Origin: Syntrophus sp963665935
GTDB lineage: Bacteria > Desulfobacterota > Syntrophia > Syntrophales > Syntrophaceae
Length of the DNA stretch: 64,000 bases
Direction: 5' to 3'
Assembly (NCBI GenBank): GCA_963665935.1
Contig: OY762510.1
Span: 1,984,001-2,048,000 of the forward strand
Shown: positions 1-7,530 of the stretch, piece after piece
Layout: every line of letters begins with the position of its first letter
Position numbering within the stretch: the stretch's first letter is position 1
Program-made: the position numbers and the translations under genes
Notes under the pieces: model-generated
The model's input: only the letters and a program-made list of their open reading frames with translations
Databases searched by the model: none
What the model was told of the DNA's origin: nothing

Positions 1-26
1 AAAATTAGGGAGGTTTGGACAAGATT

Positions 27-242
27 ATGAAAGAAGGAATTCATCCTGACTATAAAGAGACAACCATTACCTGCGTCTGCGGGAATGTGATTGAAACCCG
101 GTCAACAAAAAAAGACATCAAGGTGGAAATCTGTTCCCAGTGTCATCCCTTTATCACCGGGAAGCAAAAGATTATTGACACGGCCGGCCGTGTGGAACGG
201 TTCAACCAGAAATACGCGAAACGCAACGAAAAAAAGGCGTAG
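27..242 (+). CDS. rpmE: 50S ribosomal protein L31
   Basis: The 71-residue product is a small basic protein of the L31 family, part of the large ribosomal subunit. Residues C16, C18, C36 and C39 form the zinc-binding CxC...CxxC set of the zinc-containing (C+) form. The reading frame opens at a TTG at 15, but family members begin at MKEGIHP, so the ATG at 27 is chosen; the Shine-Dalgarno AGGGAGGT ends 12 bases before it. The zinc form is the one made under zinc-replete conditions where a C- paralogue exists. Identification is secure. Confidence 0.95.
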   Translation: MKEGIHPDYKETTITCVCGNVIETRSTKKDIKVEICSQCHPFITGKQKIIDTAGRVERFNQKYAKRNEKKA

Positions 243-603
243 CTGCGAGCTTTTTCCTTTATCATTCCAATTTCAGATCAAAGATGGTATTCGAGGCCGT
301 TAAGTAAAGGCGACACCGGGGTGCCGCGGTGTGCAGCCAAGGGCTGGCAGGCGAAAGCGTCCATGCGGAGGGTGCATCGATCCGAAATTGGAAGAAAACG
401 GTGCGGTGACTTCCTCGATTTCTGGAGAACTCGGGGAATACGCCGAAGCGTAGAACAGTTTTCCCTCCTTAGGCAAGAAAAATACCTCTTCGTGAATTTT
501 CTTGGATTTCTCTGAAAAGACCTGCAAGGCTGAGCTCTTCTTGCGGAGGATATCGATCCGTCCCAGCAGATGCCGCCTAAAATAATGTAAAGAAACGGAA
601 ATC
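243..603. other. Intergenic spacer between rpmE and prfA, no gene seen
   Basis: This 361-base stretch has reading frames on both strands, but none has a ribosome binding site or resembles a known family. A short AGCT-GCG-AGCT hairpin followed by TTTT directly after rpmE could be a weak terminator. Related bacteria may carry a gene between rpmE and prfA, so this could be a decayed gene, but nothing recognisable remains. Confidence 0.4.
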
Positions 604-1674
604 ATGTTTAGTAAGCTGAAAGATGTTGAGTCGCGCTACCAGGAACTGGAAGAACTTTTGAGCGACCCGGCCGTTGTAAGCCGGCAGAGCCTGTATCAGA
701 AGTATGCCAAGGAACATGCGGATCTTCGTGATCTTGTGGACGCTTACCGGAAATATGAGAAAGTTGCTCAAGGCATTGAGGAAGGGCAGCAGCTTCTGCG
801 CGGGGATGATGAGGAACTGAAGGAAATTGCCCGGGAGGAATTGCCGGAACTCCGGCAGCAATTGGCTCAGCTGGAAGAAAGAATGAAGATCCTTCTGCTT
901 CCCAAGGACCCCAACGATGAACGGAATGTCTTTCTGGAAATCCGGGCCGGGACGGGGGGAGACGAGGCGGGTCTCTTCGTGGGCGATCTTTTCCGGATGT
1001 ATGCCCGTTATGCGGAAGAACGACGGTGGAAAGTGGAAGTGATCAGCAGCACACCGTCCGGCGGCGTCGGAGGATTCAAGGAAATCATCGCCTCTCTTGC
1101 CGGTCAGGGGGCCTACAGCCAGTTGAAGTACGAAAGCGGGGTCCACAGGGTGCAGCGCGTGCCCGTGACTGAAGCCCAGGGGCGGATTCACACCTCGGCG
1201 GTGACCGTCGCGATTCTGCCGGAAGCGGATGAGGTCGAGGTCACCATCGATCCCAATGATCTGCGCATTGATGTCTTTCATTCCAGCGGCCATGGGGGGC
1301 AGAGCGTCAATACCACCGATTCCGCCGTGCGGATTACCCATCTCCCCACAGGGCTGGTGGTAAGCTGCCAGGACGAAAAGTCGCAGCTCAAGAACAAGGC
1401 CAAGGGGATGAAGGTCCTGCGGGCCCGCCTCCTGGATATCATGGTCAAAAAACAGAATGCCGAGATCTCGGAGGCCAGAAAAAGTCAGGTCGGCAGTGGC
1501 GATCGGAGCGAAAGAATCCGGACCTACAACTTTCCTCAGGGACGCGTTACGGATCACCGGGTGGGTTTGACCCTCTACAGCCTGGAGAATATCCTGGGGG
1601 GAGGCATTCAGGAGTTCGTCGATGCCCTGACGGCTCATTTTCAGGCAGAGGCCCTGAAGCAATCCACGGGTTGA
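604..1674 (+). CDS. prfA: Peptide chain release factor 1
   Basis: This is RF1, which recognises UAA and UAG stop codons and triggers peptidyl-tRNA hydrolysis on the ribosome. The 356 residues match the usual family length. The GGQ hydrolysis motif is at 231-233 in GHGGQSVNTTDSAVR. The RF1-type stop-codon tripeptide PxT is present as P187-V188-T189, which separates it from RF2 (SPF). The next gene, prmC, encodes the enzyme that methylates the glutamine of GGQ, and this prfA-prmC pairing is widespread. The ATG start is the only sensible one. Confidence 0.97.
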   Translation: MFSKLKDVESRYQELEELLSDPAVVSRQSLYQKYAKEHADLRDLVDAYRKYEKVAQGIEEGQQLLRGDDEELKEIAREELPELRQQLAQLEERMKILLLPKDPNDERNVFLEIRAGTGGDEAGLFVGDLFRMYARYAEERRWKVEVISSTPSGGVGGFKEIIASLAGQGAYSQLKYESGVHRVQRVPVTEAQGRIHTSAVTVAILPEADEVEVTIDPNDLRIDVFHSSGHGGQSVNTTDSAVRITHLPTGLVVSCQDEKSQLKNKAKGMKVLRARLLDIMVKKQNAEISEARKSQVGSGDRSERIRTYNFPQGRVTDHRVGLTLYSLENILGGGIQEFVDALTAHFQAEALKQSTG

Positions 1675-1707
1675 TCCTGGCGAAAGGGCCCCTTCTCTAC
1701 GGCAAAG

Positions 1708-2574
1708 ATGACGATTGAACAACAGATTGAAAGCGCAGCAGAAGTCTTCCTGTCTTCGGGGTTGACGACCCCCCGGCTGGACGCGGAGGTCCTGCTGGCC
1801 TCTTACCTGAAGAAAGACCGGACCTGGCTTTTTGTCCATTCCGATCGGGACCTGAGCGTTCCGGAGGCGGAAGGGTTCCGTTGCTGGGTGGCAAGACGGC
1901 AGGAGGGGGAACCGGTGGCCTATCTTGTCGGGCATAAGGAATTCTGGTCGCTCGATTTTGCCGTGGATCCCCGGGTCCTGATTCCACGTCCGGATACGGA
2001 AGTCCTGGTGGAGGAAGTACTGAAAACGCTGGCTCTGCAAGGAATATTTTCCCCGGACATTCTCGATCTGGGAACGGGGAGCGGGGCGATTGCCATCGCC
2101 CTGGCCTCCGAATTGCCCGAGGCCCGGATTACGGCGACGGATCTTTCCCGCGAGGCCCTTGCCGTTGCCGCCGGGAACGCCGAACGGAATTTGCCGGTCG
2201 GCCGGATTAAATTTTTCCAGGGGAATCTCTTCGCCCCGGTAAAGGGTTTCTTTGATGCCATCGTTTCCAATCCCCCTTACATCGCCGCGGGGGAATATTC
2301 TAAGTTATCCAGGGAAGTGAGAAATTTCGAACCCCGGGAGGCCTTGCTCGCCGGGGAGGACGGCCTGGATTTTTATTCGATAATCATTCCGCAGGCCGCC
2401 TTTTTCTTGAAACCGGAGGGGTGGCTCCTGTTGGAAATCGGGCATGATCAGAAGGAACTTGTCGAGGGACTGTTCTCGCGGTCCGGTTTGTATCGGGATG
2501 TAACGTTCCGGAAGGATTATGCGGACCGCTGGCGGGTCGCGAAGGCAAGAAGAAAAGAGGAAGCCTGTGGATAA
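1708..2574 (+). CDS. prmC: Release factor glutamine methyltransferase (HemK/PrmC)
   Basis: The 288-residue protein transfers a methyl group from S-adenosylmethionine to the GGQ glutamine of release factors, raising termination efficiency. An N-terminal helical domain covers about residues 1-85. The Rossmann-type SAM site is LDLGTGSGAIAIAL at about 119-132, and the diagnostic amide-binding motif NPPY is at 188-191. It lies 33 bases after prfA, its substrate gene, and its last 8 bases overlap the start of murA, so the three are probably co-transcribed. Confidence 0.95.
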   Translation: MTIEQQIESAAEVFLSSGLTTPRLDAEVLLASYLKKDRTWLFVHSDRDLSVPEAEGFRCWVARRQEGEPVAYLVGHKEFWSLDFAVDPRVLIPRPDTEVLVEEVLKTLALQGIFSPDILDLGTGSGAIAIALASELPEARITATDLSREALAVAAGNAERNLPVGRIKFFQGNLFAPVKGFFDAIVSNPPYIAAGEYSKLSREVRNFEPREALLAGEDGLDFYSIIIPQAAFFLKPEGWLLLEIGHDQKELVEGLFSRSGLYRDVTFRKDYADRWRVAKARRKEEACG

Positions 2575-3826
2575 AATCATCATTGAAGGGGGAAGACCGC
2601 TGGCGGGAGAGGTTCGGGTCAGCGGGGCCAAGAATGCCGCGCTTCCCATCATGGCCGCGTCCCTCCTGACGGAAGGCTGGAACACCTTCTCCAATATACC
2701 GGACCTGATGGACATCCGGACCACGAGAAAACTCCTTCAGAGTCTCGGTGTGGTCATTGAAGGAACCTCGGGAACCGTCCGTCTCAACGCCAGCGAGATT
2801 TCGAATATTGAAGCGTCCTATGACCTTGTGAAAACGATGCGGGCCTCCATCCTGGTTCTGGGTCCCCTGGTGGCCCGCCTCGGAATCGCCCGCGTGTCCC
2901 TGCCCGGCGGTTGCGCCATCGGGGCCAGGCCCGTCAACCTCCATATCAAGGCCCTCCAGGATATGGGGGCGGAGGTGGCGCTGGCGGACGGCTATGTGGA
3001 GGCCAAAGCGAAAAGGCTGAAGGGAGCGCCCATTTACTTTGAAATCCCGACAGTCGGAGGAACGGAGAACATCATGATGGCCGCGACGCTGGCCGACGGA
3101 GTCACCCTCTTGAAGAATGCGGCCCGTGAGCCGGAAATCGTCAATCTGGCCGAGGTCCTGAACGGAATGGGCGCCAGGATTTCCGGAGCCGGAACGGATG
3201 AAATCCGCATCGAAGGGGTGGAACGTCTCCATTCCGTAGAGGCCGAAGTCATTCCGGACCGGATCGAAGCGGGCACCTATATGATCGCGGCGGGGATTAC
3301 CGGGGGGGACATTCGGGTGATGGACTGTAACCCGATTCATCTCTGCGCCCTTGTCGAGAAGCTGAGAGATGCGGGCATGATCGTCGAGCCGGTCGATGGG
3401 GGAGTGCGGGCCGCGGGCAATGGAAAAATTCGAAGCGTGGACATCAAGACCCTGCCGCATCCGGGGTTTCCGACGGATTTGCAGGCGCAGATGATGTCCA
3501 TGATGGCCGTGGCCGAGGGACTCAGCGTCATTACGGAAACGGTCTTTGAAAATCGGTTTATGCACGTGGGAGAGCTGATGCGCATGGGCGCCGACATCCA
3601 CATTCAGGGACACAGCGCCATTGTCAAGGGGGTGAGTGCCCTGAAGGGCGCCCCGGTCATGGCCACGGATCTCCGGGCGTCGGCTTCCCTGATCCTGGCT
3701 GCCCTGGCCGCCCGGGGAACAACGGAGTTGTCGCGAGTGTATCACCTTGACCGGGGCTATCAGGATATCGAAAAGAAATTTTCGGCCCTGGGCGCCGGCA
3801 TTCGGAGAGTATCGGGGTCATCATGA
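2567..3826 (+). CDS. murA: UDP-N-acetylglucosamine 1-carboxyvinyltransferase
   Basis: MurA transfers enolpyruvate from PEP to UDP-GlcNAc, the first committed step of peptidoglycan synthesis, in the cytoplasm. The 419-residue length is typical. The N-terminus DKIIIEGGRPLAGEV and K22-N23 in SGAKNA are family hallmarks. Catalytic cysteine C116 lies in LPGGCAIGARP, so fosfomycin sensitivity is expected. The frame is open further upstream, but the GTG at 2567 gives the family N-terminus and has AGAGGA just upstream. It overlaps prmC by 8 bases and hisD by 4 (ATGA), implying translational coupling. Confidence 0.95.
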   Translation: MDKIIIEGGRPLAGEVRVSGAKNAALPIMAASLLTEGWNTFSNIPDLMDIRTTRKLLQSLGVVIEGTSGTVRLNASEISNIEASYDLVKTMRASILVLGPLVARLGIARVSLPGGCAIGARPVNLHIKALQDMGAEVALADGYVEAKAKRLKGAPIYFEIPTVGGTENIMMAATLADGVTLLKNAAREPEIVNLAEVLNGMGARISGAGTDEIRIEGVERLHSVEAEVIPDRIEAGTYMIAAGITGGDIRVMDCNPIHLCALVEKLRDAGMIVEPVDGGVRAAGNGKIRSVDIKTLPHPGFPTDLQAQMMSMMAVAEGLSVITETVFENRFMHVGELMRMGADIHIQGHSAIVKGVSALKGAPVMATDLRASASLILAALAARGTTELSRVYHLDRGYQDIEKKFSALGAGIRRVSGSS

Positions 3827-5121
3827 AGATTGCAAAAACAACGGATTCGGATTTTGAGGCCCTGTTTCGCCGGATTACCGGACGGGGTCGGGTTTTTGAT
3901 GAAGATCTCTGGAGAGTGGTCAAGGAGATTGTCGATGACGTGGCCCGGAGGGGGGACGCGGCCCTTTTTGACCGCACCGAGCGGCTGGACGGCTACGTCC
4001 TGACGGCGGAAACTGTGGCCGTTTCAGAGAACGAACTGGAAAAGGCGGCTGCCCGGGTCGAAGCCTCGGATCTGGCCATTTTGCGACAGGCGGCGCAGCG
4101 GATCGAATCCTTTCATCGTCACCAGATTGCCGAAAGCTGGACCGTATCCGAGAAGCCCGGCGCAACCCTCGGCCAGCGGATCCTCCCTTTAGAGCGGGTG
4201 GGAATTTACGCGCCGGGGGGATTGGCTTCCTATCCTTCCACCGTACTCATGGCGGCTATCCCGGCAAAGATTGCCGGTGTTCAGGAAATTCTTCTGGTCA
4301 ATCCTTCCAAGGGAGGGAAGATCCAGCCCCTGATTGCGGCGGCGGCGAAACTGTGCGGCATCGATCGCATCTTCAAGATCGGGGGCGCTCAGGCTGTGGC
4401 CGCCCTTGCTTATGGTACGGAAACGATTCCCCGGGTGGACAAGATCGTCGGACCGGGAAACGCCTATGTGGCCGCGGCAAAAAAAATGGTTTTCGGTCAG
4501 GTTTCCATTGACATGATTGCCGGGCCCAGTGAAATTCTGATCATTGCGGACAGCTCGGCGCAACCCGAGCTGATTGCCGCGGATCTCCTTTCTCAGGCGG
4601 AGCATGATGAAATGGCCAGCGCCATCCTGTTGACGCCGGATGAAGCCCTGGCCCAGACCGTATCTGTCGAGGTCGAGCAGCAATTGAAGCGCCTGCCCCG
4701 GCGGGCGATTGCCGAGCGATCCCTCGAGGCCTTTGGAGCCATCCTGGTTACGGAGGATCTTGAGCAAGCCGTGGCGGTGGCCAACCGCTTCGCCCCGGAG
4801 CATCTCGAACTGATGGTGGCAGATCCCTGGACTCTGCTGGAGGGCATTCGGCATGCCGGTGCGGTCTTCCTGGGTCATTATACCCCCGAGGCGCTTGGGG
4901 ACTATATCGCCGGACCCAATCATGTGCTTCCCACGGGAGGAACCGCCCGATTTTCCTCGGCTCTGGGTGTCTATGATTTTGTGAAGCGGATCAGTGTCCT
5001 TTCCTTCAGCCGGGAGGCGCTTGAGGAAGTCGGGCCGCAGGCAGCCCGCTTTGCCCATCTGGAGGGTCTTGACGCCCATGGAAATTCAATTTCCTTGAGA
5101 TTAACTGGAAAAAATCCTTGA
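3823..5121 (+). CDS. hisD: Histidinol dehydrogenase
   Basis: HisD performs the last two oxidations of histidine synthesis, converting L-histidinol to L-histidine with two NAD+. The 432 residues match the family. Visible motifs are the NAD-site stretch KIVGPGNAYVAAAKK, the zinc-site motif SQAEHDEMASA and the C-terminal HYTPEALGDYIAGPNH. It overlaps murA by four bases, and a murA-hisD arrangement outside a his operon is seen in several deltaproteobacteria. No other his gene is in the window. Its stop codon overlaps the -35 box of the following tRNA promoter. Confidence 0.95.
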   Translation: MKIAKTTDSDFEALFRRITGRGRVFDEDLWRVVKEIVDDVARRGDAALFDRTERLDGYVLTAETVAVSENELEKAAARVEASDLAILRQAAQRIESFHRHQIAESWTVSEKPGATLGQRILPLERVGIYAPGGLASYPSTVLMAAIPAKIAGVQEILLVNPSKGGKIQPLIAAAAKLCGIDRIFKIGGAQAVAALAYGTETIPRVDKIVGPGNAYVAAAKKMVFGQVSIDMIAGPSEILIIADSSAQPELIAADLLSQAEHDEMASAILLTPDEALAQTVSVEVEQQLKRLPRRAIAERSLEAFGAILVTEDLEQAVAVANRFAPEHLELMVADPWTLLEGIRHAGAVFLGHYTPEALGDYIAGPNHVLPTGGTARFSSALGVYDFVKRISVLSFSREALEEVGPQAARFAHLEGLDAHGNSISLRLTGKNP

Positions 5122-5145
5122 CAAAAGCATCCTCTTGAATAAGAT
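5118..5145 (+). promoter_or_regulatory. Sigma-70-type promoter of the tRNA-Gly gene
   Basis: A perfect -35 TTGACA (5118-5123) is followed after 16 bases by TAAGAT (5140-5145). Transcription would start near 5152, about 20 bases before the mature tRNA 5' end. The -35 box overlaps the hisD stop codon. Confidence 0.75.
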
Positions 5146-5172
5146 AGGCAAGCTTTTTCCTCGATTTTCTAG

Positions 5173-5249
<77 letters not shown>

Positions 5250-5350
5250 ATATTTCCCTTTGGGTGATGTGAAATGTCGGAGAAAGCAGGTGTGTCTGTT
5301 GCCGCGGTGTTGTTTGGGAACCTTCGTAAATCGTTGTTGGATCTTCTAGA

Positions 5351-5372
5351 GTGGGCTGTCGCCCACTTTTTT
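5351..5372 (+). terminator. Intrinsic-terminator-like hairpin in the rimP leader
   Basis: GTGGGC-TGTC-GCCCAC is a perfect 6-bp stem with a four-base loop followed by TTTTTT. It can terminate the tRNA-Gly transcript. A GTGGGC...GCCCAC hairpin with a T-run upstream of rimP is known from the rimP-leader RNA motif of other proteobacteria, so it may also act as a leader attenuator; that homology is inferred from memory. Confidence 0.7.
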
Positions 5373-5392
5373 GTTTTATGCGGCTCTCCTTC

Positions 5393-5515
5393 ATACCGAG
5401 TTGCATTCAAAAGGATAACAAGGCGGCAAGGAGAAGGCGACGCAGTCGTATGAAGATACGTCAAGGAGCCGACGACGAAGCCAACGCAGTTAGCCGAATG
5501 AAGACAGCTTGGTAT
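5393..5515 (+). repeat. MITE-like 123-bp element with terminal inverted repeats
   Basis: The left end ATACCGAGTTGCATTC (5393-5408) and the right end GAATGAAGACAGCTTGGTAT (5496-5515) are imperfect inverted repeats, both ending in ATACC/GGTAT. Inside are a small perfect hairpin CGTAT-GAAG-ATACG and two related blocks running from AAGGAG to ACGCAG. No coding capacity is evident. The element sits directly upstream of rimP and forms much of its leader. It looks like a non-autonomous dispersed repeat; no second copy was noticed in this window. Confidence 0.55.
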
Positions 5516-5541
5516 TAGAGCAGCATCTTTCGAACGGACAT

Positions 5542-6027
5542 ATGGTCAGTGAATATGGAAAAAAACTCCGGGAGGACATCTGGCATCTGGCTGAACCGGT
5601 GCTGGAGTCTGAAGGCCTCGAACTGATCCAGGTCGAGTGTTTGCGAATGAAGACCCGGTGGCTGATTCGGATTTATATGGATCGAGACGGCGGGGTTACC
5701 CTGGACGATTGTTCCGGGATCAGCAATCAGCTCGGTGATATCCTGGATGTTCATGATCTCCCTCCGGGTCCGTATACCCTGGAGGTGTCGTCGCCCGGTC
5801 TGGATCGACCCCTTGTCCGGGACAAGGATTTTATCCGTTTTCAGGGGTGTGATGTGAGCGTCCGGCTGGAAGAGAAGGTGGAGGGTATCCGCCATTTCCG
5901 GGGAAGGCTGGTGGCGTTCCGGGAAGAGGAGGGCCGGAAAATGCTGGTGATCGAGATGGCTTCCAAACTTTACCATGTCCCGAGGGATCTGGTTGTCAAA
6001 GCGAATCTGGTCTATCGGTTCGATTGA
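5542..6027 (+). CDS. rimP: Ribosome maturation factor RimP
   Basis: RimP assists maturation of the 30S subunit. The 161-residue product has the N-terminal domain motif IQVECLRMKTRWLIRIYMDR and the hallmark YTLEVSSPGLDRPL, followed by an SH3-like C-terminal domain. The frame can be read from a TTG at 5509, but that codon lies inside the upstream repeat element, and the ATG at 5542 gives the usual length. It opens the classical rimP-nusA-infB-rbfA-truB-rpsO-pnp series. Confidence 0.93.
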   Translation: MVSEYGKKLREDIWHLAEPVLESEGLELIQVECLRMKTRWLIRIYMDRDGGVTLDDCSGISNQLGDILDVHDLPPGPYTLEVSSPGLDRPLVRDKDFIRFQGCDVSVRLEEKVEGIRHFRGRLVAFREEEGRKMLVIEMASKLYHVPRDLVVKANLVYRFD

Positions 6028-6205
6028 GATTCTTCCGGTTGGGACAAGCGGCAAAGGCGGCGCTGCCGGTCCATCGGCTGATAAGGCGTCAGGGTGGATC
6101 AATTAAAATTTAAACTTGCATGAATAACCGTTCGTATTGCGCTCTCTGCCACCGGTAAAGGTGGCCGTAAAAAGCGTTTTAAATAGAGAGGTGGAGGAAA
6201 ATTTC

Positions 6206-7468
6206 ATGGTTCCGGAACTTAAACGTCTGATCGAGCAGATGGGTAAGGATAGAGGACTGGATAAAGGGATCATCATCGAGGCCCTTGAAACGGCGATGCT
6301 GACGGCAGCGCGCAAGAAACTCGGGCCCCACGTGGATATTGAAGCTCATTACAACGAAGATGTGGGCGAGATCGAAGTCTTCCAGTTTAAAACGGTGGTG
6401 GAGAAGGTTACGGATCCGGATATGCAGATTTCCATTGCGATTTCCCACCGGGATCTTGATGAGGAGGCGGAGCTGGGTGACAGTCTGGGGATGAAGATCG
6501 ATACAAGCACCTTCGGCCGCATTGCCGTTCAGACCGCCAAGCAGATCATCGTGCAGAGGGTGAAGGACGCCGAGCGGGACAATGTCTATGATGAATACAA
6601 AGATCGCAAGGGCGAACTGGTCAACGGTTTTGTTCAGCGTTTCGAAGCAGGGAGCATCATTGTCAATCTGGGCAGGGCGGAAGGGGTGATTCCCGTATCC
6701 GAACAGATTCACCGGGAGTCTTACAAGCGGGGAGACCGTATCCGCAGTTTCATCTATGATGTAAAAAAGGTTTCCAAGGGACCGCAGATTCTTCTTTCCC
6801 GGACGCATCCCAATTTTCTGAGAGCGCTTTTCGAAGTGGAAGTCCCGGAGATTGACGAAGGATTGATTGATGTCATCAATGTCTCCCGGGAACCGGGCAA
6901 ACGGGCGAAGATTGCCGTAAGGACAAAGGACAAGGACATCGATCCCGTCGGGGCCTGCGTCGGCATGCGCGGGGCGCGTGTCCAGAGCGTTGTCCAGGAA
7001 CTGCGGGGAGAGAAGATCGATATCATTCCCTATTCCGACGATGCCACACAGTATGTCAGCAGCGCCCTTTCACCGGCGAAGGTGGGTCACGTGGTCATGG
7101 ATGAGGCGAATCATGCCATGGAGGTGGTGGTGCCGGATGATCAGTTGTCTCTTGCTATCGGGAAAAATGGGCAGAATGTTCGTCTGGCCGTGAAATTGAC
7201 AGGGTGGAAAATCGACGTGAAAAGTGAATCGGCTGATGCCCAGAAAGAAAGTCCCGGTTACTCGGCCCTTCTGAAGATTTCCGGGATGGAAGAGGCGACC
7301 GCTGAACTGCTCTTCAACAAGGGAATCAAGAGTGTGGCAATGATCGCTTCGGCAGATCGGGAGATGCTGTCGTCCCTTATGGGGGTAGGCGATGCAACGG
7401 TGCAGCTCTGGATTGAGGAGGCAGGCAGGATTATCGATGAAGAGGTCGCAGCCCCGAGGGAATCCTGA
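6206..7468 (+). CDS. nusA: Transcription termination/antitermination factor NusA
   Basis: NusA binds RNA polymerase and modulates pausing, termination and antitermination. The 420-residue protein has an N-terminal RNAP-binding domain (about 1-130), an S1 domain (about 135-200, with GELVNGFVQRFEAGSIIVNL), two KH domains (about 230-345, with GACVGMRGARVQ and LAIGKNGQNVRLA) and a short helix-hairpin-helix tail. GGAGG eight bases upstream supports the ATG at 6206 over the earlier in-frame ATG at 6137. No ylxR gene separates it from infB. Confidence 0.96.
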   Translation: MVPELKRLIEQMGKDRGLDKGIIIEALETAMLTAARKKLGPHVDIEAHYNEDVGEIEVFQFKTVVEKVTDPDMQISIAISHRDLDEEAELGDSLGMKIDTSTFGRIAVQTAKQIIVQRVKDAERDNVYDEYKDRKGELVNGFVQRFEAGSIIVNLGRAEGVIPVSEQIHRESYKRGDRIRSFIYDVKKVSKGPQILLSRTHPNFLRALFEVEVPEIDEGLIDVINVSREPGKRAKIAVRTKDKDIDPVGACVGMRGARVQSVVQELRGEKIDIIPYSDDATQYVSSALSPAKVGHVVMDEANHAMEVVVPDDQLSLAIGKNGQNVRLAVKLTGWKIDVKSESADAQKESPGYSALLKISGMEEATAELLFNKGIKSVAMIASADREMLSSLMGVGDATVQLWIEEAGRIIDEEVAAPRES

Positions 7469-7530
7469 GGAATTGAGAGTCATTAAAAAGGCAGCGGAGT
7501 AAAAAAATAGAAGCGTTGGGGGTTTCAAGC

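Noticed and set aside
300..605. 101-codon frame on - in the rpmE-prfA spacer
   Set aside because: No ribosome binding site, unlikely composition and no recognised family.
577..2040. Long open frame on - opposite prfA and prmC
   Set aside because: It is the shadow of high-GC codon use in the genuine + genes; no family resemblance and no ribosome binding site.
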